Assembly (NCBI GenBank): GCA_021812265.1
Contig: JAKAOI010000003.1
Coordinates: 1 to 19,518, forward strand
Origin: Chloroflexota bacterium
GTDB taxonomy: Bacteria; Chloroflexota; Ktedonobacteria; Ktedonobacterales; JACDGC01
Length of the DNA: 19,518 nt
Direction of reading: 5' to 3'
In this document: one piece after another, positions 1 to 7,748 of the stretch
Layout of the letters: each line of letters begins with the position of its first letter
Numbering within the stretch: the first letter of the stretch is position 1
The notes under the pieces: generated by a model
What the model saw: only the letters and a program-made list of their open reading frames with translations
Told to the model about the DNA's origin: nothing
Database searches by the model: none
Translations under genes and position numbers: made by a program

Positions 1-936
1 ATCTCCTAAATGAATAGGCGGATATATCCGTAACGTTTCTTTTATGACGCTATCTACATATGTAAGTTGTGGTATATGCGCAGATGTCGGAGTTTCCTTG
101 CCAATGATGGTATCAACTTCTTGCTGTGCCCGATGCTGTATATCCGGATGAATGGCAAGCTGATATAAGATCCAGGCTAAAAGCGCGGTGCTTGTATCAT
201 GTCCGGCAATAAGGAGTGTTAAAATCTGATCTCTAATTAAATGATCATCTTTGCTGTAGGCTAATAACGTTTGCATAAGATTATCCGCGGGGCGCGTTGC
301 GGCGCGTTGCGCGGCAATTATTTGATAAAGATATGTGTCTATCTTTCGGATATCGCGAATTGCTTTAGATCGGGGAATATGTTTAGAAATCAGCCATGGT
401 CCGGGAGAGATAAATTTAAGAAGATGTAAAATAACCGGCCAAAGCTCTTCTATATGCGGATAAAAATCTTCGCCAAACAGTGATTGCATAACAATCAGCA
501 AAGTAATTTTTCGCATTTCCACAGACATATCTATAACAGTGTTGTCATGCCATTTGCATAGAACCTTGCTTGTGCAAGCCGCCATATCGGTAATATAACT
601 TTCTACCTTATTGTGGCTCAGCATCGGTGTTAATTGCTGGCGGAGCTTGTCATGGGAGACTCCATCCTCCACAAGGATTCCGTGGTGGAGCAGATCGGTG
701 ACAGGATCGCCTTCTGCGCGCCAAAGAAATTGTTCTCTTGCTTCAGTAAGCAGGAAGCGATTTGCGGTGGGTCCGACTAGCATAATTGCGGAAAATCCCG
801 GCAATGGCAAGCGAAAAACGTTGCCCATAGAACTGTGAAAACTCCTTAAAGCTGCCAGAATGCTTTTTTTACGCAATAACACTTGAGAAGATTTCCATAA
901 TATGGAATACGTAGGCAGTGGAATATGTTTTGTCAT
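1..936 (-). CDS. Cytochrome P450, 3' part cut off by window edge
   Basis: Heme-thiolate monooxygenase, probably soluble; substrate unknown. The reading frame is open from an ATG at 936 to the window edge, giving 312 residues of roughly 450 expected. The I-helix oxygen-activation motif AGHDTS is at residues 244-249, followed by a typical helix pattern (LAWILYQLAIHPD). The K-helix ExxR is E300-T-L-R303, followed by IYPP. The heme-binding Cys loop would lie beyond the left edge, so completeness cannot be judged. The start has GGAA five bases upstream and lies in a TA-rich stretch that could serve as a -10 region. The gene is divergent from topA, with a structured repeat between them. No ferredoxin or reductase gene is seen nearby. 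The family call rests on both diagnostic motifs in the right order and spacing; the subfamily is not resolved. Confidence 0.9.
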   Translation of the reverse strand, partial: MTKHIPLPTYSILWKSSQVLLRKKSILAALRSFHSSMGNVFRLPLPGFSAIMLVGPTANRFLLTEAREQFLWRAEGDPVTDLLHHGILVEDGVSHDKLRQQLTPMLSHNKVESYITDMAACTSKVLCKWHDNTVIDMSVEMRKITLLIVMQSLFGEDFYPHIEELWPVILHLLKFISPGPWLISKHIPRSKAIRDIRKIDTYLYQIIAAQRAATRPADNLMQTLLAYSKDDHLIRDQILTLLIAGHDTSTALLAWILYQLAIHPDIQHRAQQEVDTIIGKETPTSAHIPQLTYVDSVIKETLRIYPPIHLGD

Positions 937-974
937 AAAAATTCCAAATCATCTTTTGATATAATATATATTAT

Positions 975-1115
975 ATTAGGACTTTCGCTTGAAAGATAAG
1001 CGCATGGTTTTCGTATCTGAAACAAAAGGAGATCTGGGGACACACCAGAACCCCGTACAAGTGGCGCCGCCCCTTGTACATCCCCGATTTTCCCTGCTGC
1101 AGCGAAAGTCCTAAT
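975..1115. repeat. MITE-like element with 15-bp perfect terminal inverted repeats
   Basis: ATTAGGACTTTCGCT at 975-989 is the exact reverse complement of AGCGAAAGTCCTAAT at 1101-1115. The interior is also structured: GTACAAG (1055-1061) pairs with CTTGTAC (1073-1079), GGGG (1036-1039) can pair with CCCC (1051-1054), and GGGGA (1036-1040) alternatively with TCCCC (1081-1085). TAT flanks both ends, so a short TA-type target duplication is possible but not distinctive in this AT-rich context. The interior is much richer in GC than its flanks, which suggests insertion. It encodes no protein. It could be a non-autonomous transposable element, a palindromic dispersed repeat or a structured RNA; a second copy is not present in this window. 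Confidence 0.6.
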
Positions 1116-1138
1116 TATATAAATCTTATGATTTTCCG

Positions 1139-1167
1139 GCAAATATTTGTGCGGTTGCAAATATTTG
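1139..1167. promoter_or_regulatory. Tandem palindromic boxes, possible operator
   Basis: GCAAATATTTG occurs at 1139-1149 and again at 1157-1167, 18 bp apart. Each contains the perfect palindrome CAAATATTTG. Repeated dyads between divergent genes are typical of an operator. The bound protein is unknown, and chance is possible because the surroundings are AT-rich. Confidence 0.3.
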
Positions 1168-1630
1168 ATAGGGAATTGTCGTCAATACATGGATAGCTCA
1201 ATAATGGTTGTCTCGTTTTATGATAGGTAATTTTTGCCGCAAATTACAAATATTTTATAAAAATAACGAAATTAGGCCTGAAATATGCTTTTGAAATCGC
1301 GGATATGACGTTATTGCATGTGTCTGTTATTTGGTTGAGCTGCGTCTTGCAATAAGAAATTTTTCTTATGCCTGAATATATTTTGCAATATTTTTGTCAT
1401 AACTTAACAGAGCGGCAAAATCGAATATCGATCATTTAAATTTGGCTTGTCTGTTGGCTTTATTGCGGTCCCTGCTGTCGAATACATAAAAAAGCAGGGC
1501 ATGGCTGCTGAAAAAACAAGGCAATCTTTCTGTTATTTGCCGCAAAAGTATTTGCGCAGGTATGGCGTTGCGTGGTATAGTGATCTCGCTTCACTTCCAC
1601 TGTCGAAAACCCTTGCATGGATCGATTATA

Positions 1631-1658
1631 TTGAATAACATTAGGGATTAAATATTTT
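1631..1658 (+). promoter_or_regulatory. Candidate sigma70-type promoter for topA
   Basis: TTGAAT (1631-1636) and TATTTT (1653-1658) are separated by 16 bp and precede the topA start by about 125 bp. Each box matches consensus only partly, so this is a weak call. Transcription from here would put the 1680-1715 pseudoknot-capable segment in the topA leader. Confidence 0.25.
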
Positions 1659-1785
1659 TTTCCTGAGAGGTTTTTTTCGGATTGCAGAATCTGTTATTAT
1701 GCAATCAGGATTCTGGTAAGCATAATTTTAGAAATTCTTGCGCAAACATAACGTAGATTTCCAACTATTCGGAGCAATTGAATTT

Positions 1786-4158
1786 ATGGCGAAAAATTTA
1801 GTCATCGTAGAATCACCCGCCAAAGCAAAAACGATTGAACAATTTCTTGGTCCTGATTTTGAAGTTCGCGCTTCTATGGGGCATATTATAGATTTACCCG
1901 CAAAGGGACTTGGCGTAGATGTAAAACATAACTTCGCTCCCAAATATTCAATTTTGGAAAATAAAAAAAGCTTAGTTAATGAACTGAAAACAGCAAGCAA
2001 ACGCGCCAAAACGATTTATCTTGCCCCGGACCCTGACAGGGAAGGGGAATTTATTGCGTGGGCGCTGAAAGAAACATTGCAGCTTCATGAACCCAAGCGC
2101 GCGGTATTTAATGAAATTACCAAACGCGCGGTGCAAGAAGGTATTGAACATACGCGCGCTATTGATGAAAATCTTTTTAACGCACAGCAAGCGCGCCGAG
2201 TGCTCGATCGGTTAGTGGGTTATAAAATCAGCCCATTGCTGTGGCGCCGCGTACAGGCAAATACCAGCGCCGGGCGTGTGCAATCTGTTGCGTTGCGGGT
2301 AATTTGCGACCGCGAAGCTGAAATTCGCGCATTTTCTCCCGAAGAATATTGGAATATTACAGCGCATTTGCAAAAAGATAATCAACGATTCGACGCGCAA
2401 TTGATAGCCACATTATCCGATTCGGATAAATCGGCTGACGCGGATGATGTGGATGTTACCGCGCGCGCCACCGAACAGCAAGAGCACGACCGCGCCAAAA
2501 AACTGCACATCACGTCGGAAGACGCCGCGCAAACCGTTTTGCGCAACCTGCAAAACGCAGTATTTCAGGCTGTAAAAGTTGTTCCGCGCGATGTGCGGCG
2601 CCAGCCGCCGCTGCCCTATACCACCAGCGCTCTGCAGCAAGACGCCTCGGTGCGGTTGCGCTTTAAACCTAAAAGAACGATGAGTTTAGCGCAACAGTTA
2701 TATGAAGGTTTAGATCTTGGAGCGCGCGGCCATCAGGGTCTTATTACCTATATGCGCACCGATTCAACCCGTGTTTCCGCCGAAGCGCAGTCTGCGGTAA
2801 AAACGTATATTCAAGATACGTGGGGCAAATCATACGTTGGAGCCGCGCGCGCCGCAAAAGCAAAAGCCGGTGTGCAAGACGCGCACGAAGCCATTCGCCC
2901 AACAGATCCCACATTAACGCCTGATGCGGTTAAACCATTTTTGTCGGCAGACCAATTAAAGCTGTATCAGCTTGTTTGGCGCAGATTTGTTGCGTCGTTT
3001 ATGGCTCCGGCGGTATTTGACACTATGCGCATTGATATTACTGCGGGCGAATATGTTTTTCGCGCTACCGGCTCTACCTTGAAATTTGAAGGGTTTTATG
3101 CCGTTTGGCCGCATGATGACACCAATGATCTACTCCCGTCAATACAAGTCGGTAATACGCTGGACCTGATATCAATTGAACCGAAACAAAAATTTACTCA
3201 GCCGCCGCCACGTTTCAGCGAAGCCAGTTTAATTAAAGAACTGGAAGAAAAAGGTATTGGCCGGCCGAGCACATATGTGCCTATTCTTTCTACAATTCAA
3301 GATCGCGGATATGTAGAGCAGCAAGAACGCCGCTTTGCGCCGACTTGGCTGGGTGAAACGGTTAATGAATTGATGCTGAAACATTTTGGTGATATTGTCG
3401 ATGTCAATTTTACAGCCGGTATGGAACGTAAACTTGACGATGTAGAAGAAGGACATATTGCTTGGACCAATTTTTTAACGGATTTTTACGCGAAATTGAA
3501 AGAAACATTGGCTGTCGCAGAAAAAGAAATGGACCGCGTGCAAAAACCGGTAGAAGAAACCGGCGAATTATGCCCGGAATGCGGCAAACCATTGCTCATT
3601 CGTCTGGGCCGTTTTGGTAAGTTTATTTCTTGCTCTGGATTCCCTGATTGCGCCTATCGCCGCTCATTTGTGTTAAAAACCGGCGCTCTGTGCCCGCAGT
3701 GCAGCAGCGATCTGATCGAGCGTAAATCACGCGGCCGCGGTAAATTATTTTATGGGTGCTCTAATTATCCGGAATGTTCGTTCGCTACATGGAATAAACC
3801 GCTGCCGGTTCCTTGTCCGGAATGCGGCGGGTTGCTGACTATGGCGAACGCCGCGCGTGAAGCAGGCTGCATTAAATGTGGCGCCGTTGTTGCCGATGCG
3901 CAAACAGATCATCCGCAGGTGATCGATCACCGCGAAATAAAGCCCGCCGGGGAGCCAAAGGCGACAAAACGCAAGGCGTATTCTTCCGTAAAAAAATTAG
4001 CGGAGAAAAAAAACGCTGCAACAAAAACCGGCGCGGTAAAAGCGCGCAGATCTAAAACCGCTTTAGGCAGCAAGGAAAAACCACAAGGCGCGGTAAAAAG
4101 AACCCGTAAAAAATCTGAACCTGCTATGGAAGCTGAGGACGCACAACATGCCTCGTAA
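1786..4158 (+). CDS. topA: DNA topoisomerase I (type IA)
   Basis: Relaxes negatively supercoiled DNA by transient single-strand cleavage through a 5'-phosphotyrosine link. It is 790 residues from the ATG at 1786, which has GGAG upstream and fits the conserved N-terminus [17 protein letters not shown]. The Toprim domain shows E9 and D82-P-D84-R-E86. The active-site tyrosine is Y322 in [12 protein letters not shown]. Three Cys4 zinc-ribbon repeats follow at roughly residues 595-700 ([24 protein letters not shown]). The last 75 or so residues are Lys/Arg/Ala-rich and probably bind DNA. A charged, low-complexity insert sits near residues 210-240. An open frame extends upstream to a TTG at 1738, but the family start favours the ATG. 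The stop overlaps the hslV start by 11 bp, so translational coupling is likely. Confidence 0.97.
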   Translation: MAKNLVIVESPAKAKTIEQFLGPDFEVRASMGHIIDLPAKGLGVDVKHNFAPKYSILENKKSLVNELKTASKRAKTIYLAPDPDREGEFIAWALKETLQLHEPKRAVFNEITKRAVQEGIEHTRAIDENLFNAQQARRVLDRLVGYKISPLLWRRVQANTSAGRVQSVALRVICDREAEIRAFSPEEYWNITAHLQKDNQRFDAQLIATLSDSDKSADADDVDVTARATEQQEHDRAKKLHITSEDAAQTVLRNLQNAVFQAVKVVPRDVRRQPPLPYTTSALQQDASVRLRFKPKRTMSLAQQLYEGLDLGARGHQGLITYMRTDSTRVSAEAQSAVKTYIQDTWGKSYVGAARAAKAKAGVQDAHEAIRPTDPTLTPDAVKPFLSADQLKLYQLVWRRFVASFMAPAVFDTMRIDITAGEYVFRATGSTLKFEGFYAVWPHDDTNDLLPSIQVGNTLDLISIEPKQKFTQPPPRFSEASLIKELEEKGIGRPSTYVPILSTIQDRGYVEQQERRFAPTWLGETVNELMLKHFGDIVDVNFTAGMERKLDDVEEGHIAWTNFLTDFYAKLKETLAVAEKEMDRVQKPVEETGELCPECGKPLLIRLGRFGKFISCSGFPDCAYRRSFVLKTGALCPQCSSDLIERKSRGRGKLFYGCSNYPECSFATWNKPLPVPCPECGGLLTMANAAREAGCIKCGAVVADAQTDHPQVIDHREIKPAGEPKATKRKAYSSVKKLAEKKNAATKTGAVKARRSKTALGSKEKPQGAVKRTRKKSEPAMEAEDAQHAS

Positions 4159-4714
4159 AGAACGAATCAGATCGACAACAATTATTGCTATCGTGCGCGA
4201 TGGCGTTTGCGCTGTTGCCGGTGATGGGCAAGTAACTGCCGGCGATATGGTGATGAAGCAGACAGCAAAAAAAATCCGCTCCATGCATAACGGCAAGGTT
4301 ATTACCGGTTTCGCAGGCTCTACCGCCGATGCGCTGACTTTATTCGATCAGTTTGAAAAACAAATTGAGCAATATTCCGGCAATTTACGACGCGCCGCTG
4401 TTGAAATGAGCAAATTATGGCGCACTGATAAGTTTTTGCGCAGATTAGACGCCATGTTGATTGCCGCCGACACAGAATCGGTTTTTGTGCTTTCGGGTGA
4501 TGGTGATGTTATTGAACCGGATGACGGTATCGCCGCAATTGGGTCTGGCGGCGGCTATGCGTTGGCGGCGGCGCGCGCTTTGTTGAGCAGCGCCAATTTA
4601 ACAACACCGGAAATTACCCGAAAAGCCATAGAAATTGCCGCCGATATATGTATCTATACAAACCATGAAATAACATTGGTGTCAATCGATAAGAGTCAAT
4701 CTTCCGTACAGTAA
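4148..4714 (+). CDS. hslV: ATP-dependent protease HslV, peptidase subunit
   Basis: Proteolytic core of the cytosolic HslUV (ClpYQ) complex, an N-terminal-nucleophile threonine peptidase related to proteasome beta subunits. It has 188 residues, the normal family size. The nucleophile should be T10 in RSTTIIAIV, which implies a nine-residue propeptide (MPRKERIRS), longer than the lone Met of E. coli HslV. The conserved AGDGQVT and the glycine-rich [14 protein letters not shown] are present. The ATG at 4148 lies inside the end of topA (11-bp overlap), suggesting coupled translation. Its partner hslU follows on the same strand but only after a structured 326-bp gap, which is unusual for this pair. 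Confidence 0.96.
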   Translation: MPRKERIRSTTIIAIVRDGVCAVAGDGQVTAGDMVMKQTAKKIRSMHNGKVITGFAGSTADALTLFDQFEKQIEQYSGNLRRAAVEMSKLWRTDKFLRRLDAMLIAADTESVFVLSGDGDVIEPDDGIAAIGSGGGYALAAARALLSSANLTTPEITRKAIEIAADICIYTNHEITLVSIDKSQSSVQ

Positions 4715-5040
4715 ATCTTTTCGCCGTAAAACAGGAAAAAATTTGCTATTTTGTGGCAAAATAAGAGAGATAATGTATTGATTGATCCTTTTGGGATTTT
4801 TATCTGAATAAAATATCGACGTATGTGAAATGGGGAGTGCATACCCCCTAAGCGCAACGCAAGGGCAACCTTTGCTCTGTCTCTACAAACCGATGTATAT
4901 CTTGCATTTAAAATCCCAAATATTTTAAAATAACATTTCATTCCATTTTTGTGTATATATAAAAGTATATCGTCGAAAGGGAGGAAGCCGCTATATCGGC
5001 CGCGTTGTTGCACATACACCGGCCCTTGCGGCGGAACACT
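4715..5040. other. 326-bp gap between hslV and hslU
   Basis: No gene is seen. The gap starts with a small hairpin just after hslV (TATTTTG / CAAAATA, 4749-4765), holds the inverted-repeat element 4790-4920, and ends in an AT-rich stretch (4921-4970) that could carry an hslU promoter. A strong Shine-Dalgarno-like AAAGGGAGGA at 4976-4985 has no ATG or GTG at a workable distance downstream and so appears orphaned. hslU may therefore be transcribed or regulated separately from hslV. Confidence 0.55.
4790..4920. repeat. Inverted-repeat-bounded structured element
   Basis: TTTGGGATTTT (4790-4800) and AAAATCCCAAA (4910-4920) are perfect 11-bp inverted repeats. Inside are ATCG/CGAT (4815-4818 and 4891-4894), GTATG/CATAC (4821-4825 and 4840-4844), an alternative GGGG/CCCC pairing (4832-4835 and 4844-4847), and a compact hairpin at 4859-4875 with the GNRA-type loop GCAA and one bulged T. 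Size and layout resemble the 975-1115 element, though the sequences differ. It may be a small mobile repeat or a structured leader RNA of hslU. Confidence 0.4.
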
Positions 5041-6525
5041 ATGAAAGACTTAATTCCTCAAGCGATCGTTCATGAACTAGATCGCTATATCATCGGGCAG
5101 CAAGCCGCTAAAAAGGCTGTTGCCATTGCTTTGCGCAACCGCTTTCGACGTATGCTTCTGCCGGATGATATTCGCGCAGAGGTGACTCCTAAAAATATTA
5201 TGATGATCGGCCCAACCGGTGTGGGAAAAACGGAGATCGCGCGGCGCATTGCCAAGTTAGCTAACGCTCCATTTGTCAAGGTTGAAGTTACTAAATTTAC
5301 TCAGGTGGGGTATGTTGGCCGCGATGTAGATTCAATTATTCGCGATTTATTGGATGTTTCGGTAAATATGCTGCACGATGAAAAAGAATCTGAAGTGAAG
5401 AGCGAGGCCGAAGTGCATGCGCAGAAACGTATTTTAGAATATCTATTGGCGCCAAAAATGTCGAAAGATGTTGAAGCGTTTCTCGACGGTAAAAAAGATC
5501 CACAGTTAATCGAAGATACAGTTGCTTCGCGCGGTAAAAAGACTGTAAAAGTTGCCGTGCGCGCCTCACGTATGGCAAAAACTGATGCGCCTGCTGTGCA
5601 GCCGGAACCGGCGCAGAAAGAAAGCGCAAAAGAGCGCGCGGCGCGGCGCAAAAGAATAAAAGAAGCGTTTGCCGCAAATTTGCTGGAAGATAAAATTATT
5701 GAAATTGAGCTGGATCAGGAAGATACGTTGGGCGCGATGTTTGAATATATGGCAAACTTCACGTCCGGAGATAGCGGCGATTTTGTCGGCGACTTTGTTC
5801 CCGCTGCTTTTCCTGTTAATCGGCAGCGCACTCGCAAAATTTCGGTGCGTGACGCCCGCTCGGTGCTTATGCGCGAAGAGGCTCAAAAATTAATCGATTC
5901 TGATCAGGTGATTGATGAGTCTATTAAACGTGTGGAACAAAATGGTATCGTTTTTTTAGATGAAATCGATAAAATTGTCGGCTCTACCGTAGATACTGGC
6001 CCCGATGTGGCAGGTGAAGGCGTTCAGCGCGATCTTCTCCCCATAGTTGAAGGCACAACAGTAATGACACGTTTTGGCCCAGTGAAAACCGATCATATTT
6101 TGTGGATTGCCGCCGGAGCGTTTCATAAACATAAACCGGCAGATCTTATTCCTGAATTACAGGGCCGCTTTCCGTTGCGGGTAGAATTGAAAAGCTTAAC
6201 GGAAGAAGATTTCCGCGAGATTTTAATAAAGCCGGAAAATTCGTTAACCCGCCAATATACGGCTTTGATGAAAACCGAAAATGTTACCATCGAATTTACT
6301 CAGGATGGCTTAGAGGAAATGGCGCGCTATGCGTTTTTGATGAATTCGCGCAGCGAAGATATCGGCGCCCGGCGCTTGCATACGATTGTTGAAAAAACAT
6401 TAGAGGAAATTTCTTTTTCCGCGAGTGAATTAGAACATACAACAATCACCATCGATCACGAGTTTGTGCAAAAACGGCTGGGTCCCGTAATTACCGACGA
6501 AGACTTAAGCAAATACATACTTTGA
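5041..6525 (+). CDS. hslU: ATP-dependent protease HslU, AAA+ unfoldase subunit
   Basis: Hexameric ATPase that unfolds substrates and threads them into HslV. The Walker A is GPTGVGKT (57-64), the pore loop GYVG (90-93), the Walker B IVFLDEID (303-310) and sensor 2 GARRL (442-446). The C-terminus DLSKYIL is the canonical tail that inserts into HslV and activates it. At 494 residues it is longer than the usual 440-470. The extra length lies in the I-domain (about 110-290), which contains a basic, Ala-rich stretch near 190-225. The ATG at 5041 matches the family start and has GCGGA upstream; the frame is open from a TTG at 5005. The stop is followed almost at once by the TetR-type gene. Confidence 0.97.
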   Translation: MKDLIPQAIVHELDRYIIGQQAAKKAVAIALRNRFRRMLLPDDIRAEVTPKNIMMIGPTGVGKTEIARRIAKLANAPFVKVEVTKFTQVGYVGRDVDSIIRDLLDVSVNMLHDEKESEVKSEAEVHAQKRILEYLLAPKMSKDVEAFLDGKKDPQLIEDTVASRGKKTVKVAVRASRMAKTDAPAVQPEPAQKESAKERAARRKRIKEAFAANLLEDKIIEIELDQEDTLGAMFEYMANFTSGDSGDFVGDFVPAAFPVNRQRTRKISVRDARSVLMREEAQKLIDSDQVIDESIKRVEQNGIVFLDEIDKIVGSTVDTGPDVAGEGVQRDLLPIVEGTTVMTRFGPVKTDHILWIAAGAFHKHKPADLIPELQGRFPLRVELKSLTEEDFREILIKPENSLTRQYTALMKTENVTIEFTQDGLEEMARYAFLMNSRSEDIGARRLHTIVEKTLEEISFSASELEHTTITIDHEFVQKRLGPVITDEDLSKYIL

Positions 6526-6557
6526 TCAATATTGCATATAAAAGGATACCGGAAACA

Positions 6558-7274
6558 GTGACTGTTACTCGCCGTGAACGCCTGCGTAACGCAGTTTTGC
6601 AGGATATTAAGACGATTGCCTTGCGCCAAATGGTGGAACAAGGCACAGCCGCTGTTTCTTTGCGGGCAATTGCCCGTGAAATTGCCATGAGTCCGGCGGC
6701 GCTGTATCGCTATTACGCCAGCCGCGATGACCTGATAACGGCTTTGATTTTAGATTCTTATACCAACCTCGGCCAAGCTCTTCAGACATCTTATAATCTT
6801 TTGCTTGGTGAGCCGCCGCCGGCGCAAATTTTAGGAATGACACGCGCCTATAGAAATTGGGCGTTGGAACACCCAATTGAATATCAACTGATTTTTGGCA
6901 ATCCCATCCCCGGATATAGCGCGCCGATGGAGGTTACACAGCCAGCAGCGCAACGGGCGTTTATTCCGTTAGCGCAGTTGCTGTTAACTTTATGGCAGGA
7001 AAAATCTATTCATGTTCCGGAAATGTATGAGCATATTCCAGAAACGATTCAGCCGCATTTAGAAACTTGGGGCAGTTTTTTTCTCATATCATCTTTTACC
7101 GGGGACGCTTGTCGGTTCTATCCGCTGCTGTATTTGGGTGTTATACTTTGGACTCGCCTGCATGGTTTGGTTACGCTGGAATTATTTCACCAGCTTACCC
7201 CTATGGTTGGCGACCCTGCCGCAATGTTTGAACACGAATGCCGCCAAATGATATATCAGCTTGGTATTAAATGA
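6558..7274 (+). CDS. TetR/AcrR-family regulator with WHG-type C-terminal domain
   Basis: DNA-binding repressor of about 238 residues. The N-terminal helix-turn-helix is recognisable (SLRAIAREIAMSPAALYRYYASRDDLI). The C-terminal pattern WTRLHGLVTLELF near the end matches the ligand-binding domain called WHG (TetR_C_33). I place the start at the GTG at 6558, giving VTVTRRERLRN, with AAAGGA upstream. A TTG at 6522 that overlaps the hslU stop would add 12 residues and is the alternative. It lies 32 bp after hslU and so may be cotranscribed with it. The target is unknown; the AI-2E permease downstream, behind a long dyad-rich spacer, is one candidate. Confidence 0.85.
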   Translation: MTVTRRERLRNAVLQDIKTIALRQMVEQGTAAVSLRAIAREIAMSPAALYRYYASRDDLITALILDSYTNLGQALQTSYNLLLGEPPPAQILGMTRAYRNWALEHPIEYQLIFGNPIPGYSAPMEVTQPAAQRAFIPLAQLLLTLWQEKSIHVPEMYEHIPETIQPHLETWGSFFLISSFTGDACRFYPLLYLGVILWTRLHGLVTLELFHQLTPMVGDPAAMFEHECRQMIYQLGIK

Positions 7275-7748
7275 GCGACCTATCTGTATTCGGCGCTGCC
7301 GGATTTGTGATTGAAAAGAGCCAGCTAATTTCTTTTGCAGAGTTTGGAGCCTCTCCAAAAGATCTTTGACTATAAAGTGTTGCATGGTGTTATCCGGTTG
7401 TTTGATGTATTGTTATGTTGCATCCGGAGCATAACAATTTAAGATAAATTACCATAATTTGATTTTAATCATACTGTGATATATAGTTATAATAACGTAA
7501 TTATTCATAGAAATCGTTTGTTTCGCTGTTTAAATTACCATGATAAAAAATCATAATCTCAAAAAAACAGCAAAACCGGCGGTTTTTGTATTTTTGTGTT
7601 TTATATAAAAGTCCCGAATTATATTTTTAACAGGCCGCATTATTCATACTATATTGTTTGTTCTGTCTAAGATATTGCTATGATGTATATAGACCACAAA
7701 ATGTATGATGTGCAATATGTTTCTAATTTTTAAACAGGGGTTTCCGCC
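7275..7748. other. 474-bp AT-rich spacer rich in dyads
   Basis: No gene is seen. In order it holds: a hairpin TTTGGAG / CTCCAAA (7343-7359) just after the TetR gene; a 9-bp inverted repeat (7409-7438); the 11-bp direct repeat TAAATTACCAT at 7445-7455 and 7531-7541; a hairpin AAAACC / GGTTTT near 7573-7587 followed by T-rich sequence, which could terminate transcription; and the repeated TATGATGT near 7680 and 7706. The permease promoter presumably lies in the last 130 bp. Confidence 0.5.
7409..7438. promoter_or_regulatory. 9-bp inverted repeat, operator or terminator
   Basis: ATTGTTATG (7409-7417) and CATAACAAT (7430-7438) are perfect complements around a 12-bp centre. It lies between the TetR regulator and the permease. 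It could be an operator, possibly for the TetR protein, or a weak terminator hairpin followed by TTAAG. Confidence 0.35.

Larger units (their letters stand above)
937..1785. other. 849-bp spacer between P450 and topA
   Basis: No convincing protein gene. Short open frames on both strands (933-1160 minus, 1447-1638 plus) lack a ribosome binding site and have no recognisable content. The spacer holds an AT-only palindrome (959-976), the inverted-repeat element 975-1115, tandem palindromes at 1139-1167, an 18-bp inverted repeat at 1352-1369 (ATAAGAAA / TTTCTTAT, two-base centre), a possible topA promoter near 1631 and a pseudoknot-capable segment at 1680-1715. These divergent genes probably each have a promoter here. 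Confidence 0.6.

Noticed and set aside
1055..1079. tRNA or SRP RNA inside the 975-1115 element
   Set aside because: No acceptor stem, anticodon arm, CCA end or SRP GGAAGCAGC-type loop could be found.
933..1160. 75-codon open frame on minus across the repeat element
   Set aside because: It is created by the inverted-repeat element and its GC-rich hairpins; content is low-complexity and it overlaps the P450 start.
1447..1638. 63-codon open frame on plus upstream of topA
   Set aside because: TTG start, no ribosome binding site, no recognisable motif, and it lies in the probable topA promoter region.
1661..1720. TPP or preQ1 riboswitch upstream of topA (CCTGAGAGG motif)
   Set aside because: Only a short motif match; the second conserved TPP segment and the preQ1 core are absent, and topA is an unlikely target.
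4696..5019. 107-codon open frame on minus between hslV and hslU
   Set aside because: No ribosome binding site; it spans the inverted-repeat element and antisense hslV end. Its text looks like translated non-coding repeat.
5301..5677. Open frames of more than 110 codons antisense to hslU
   Set aside because: Shadows of hslU; the plus frame has all HslU motifs.
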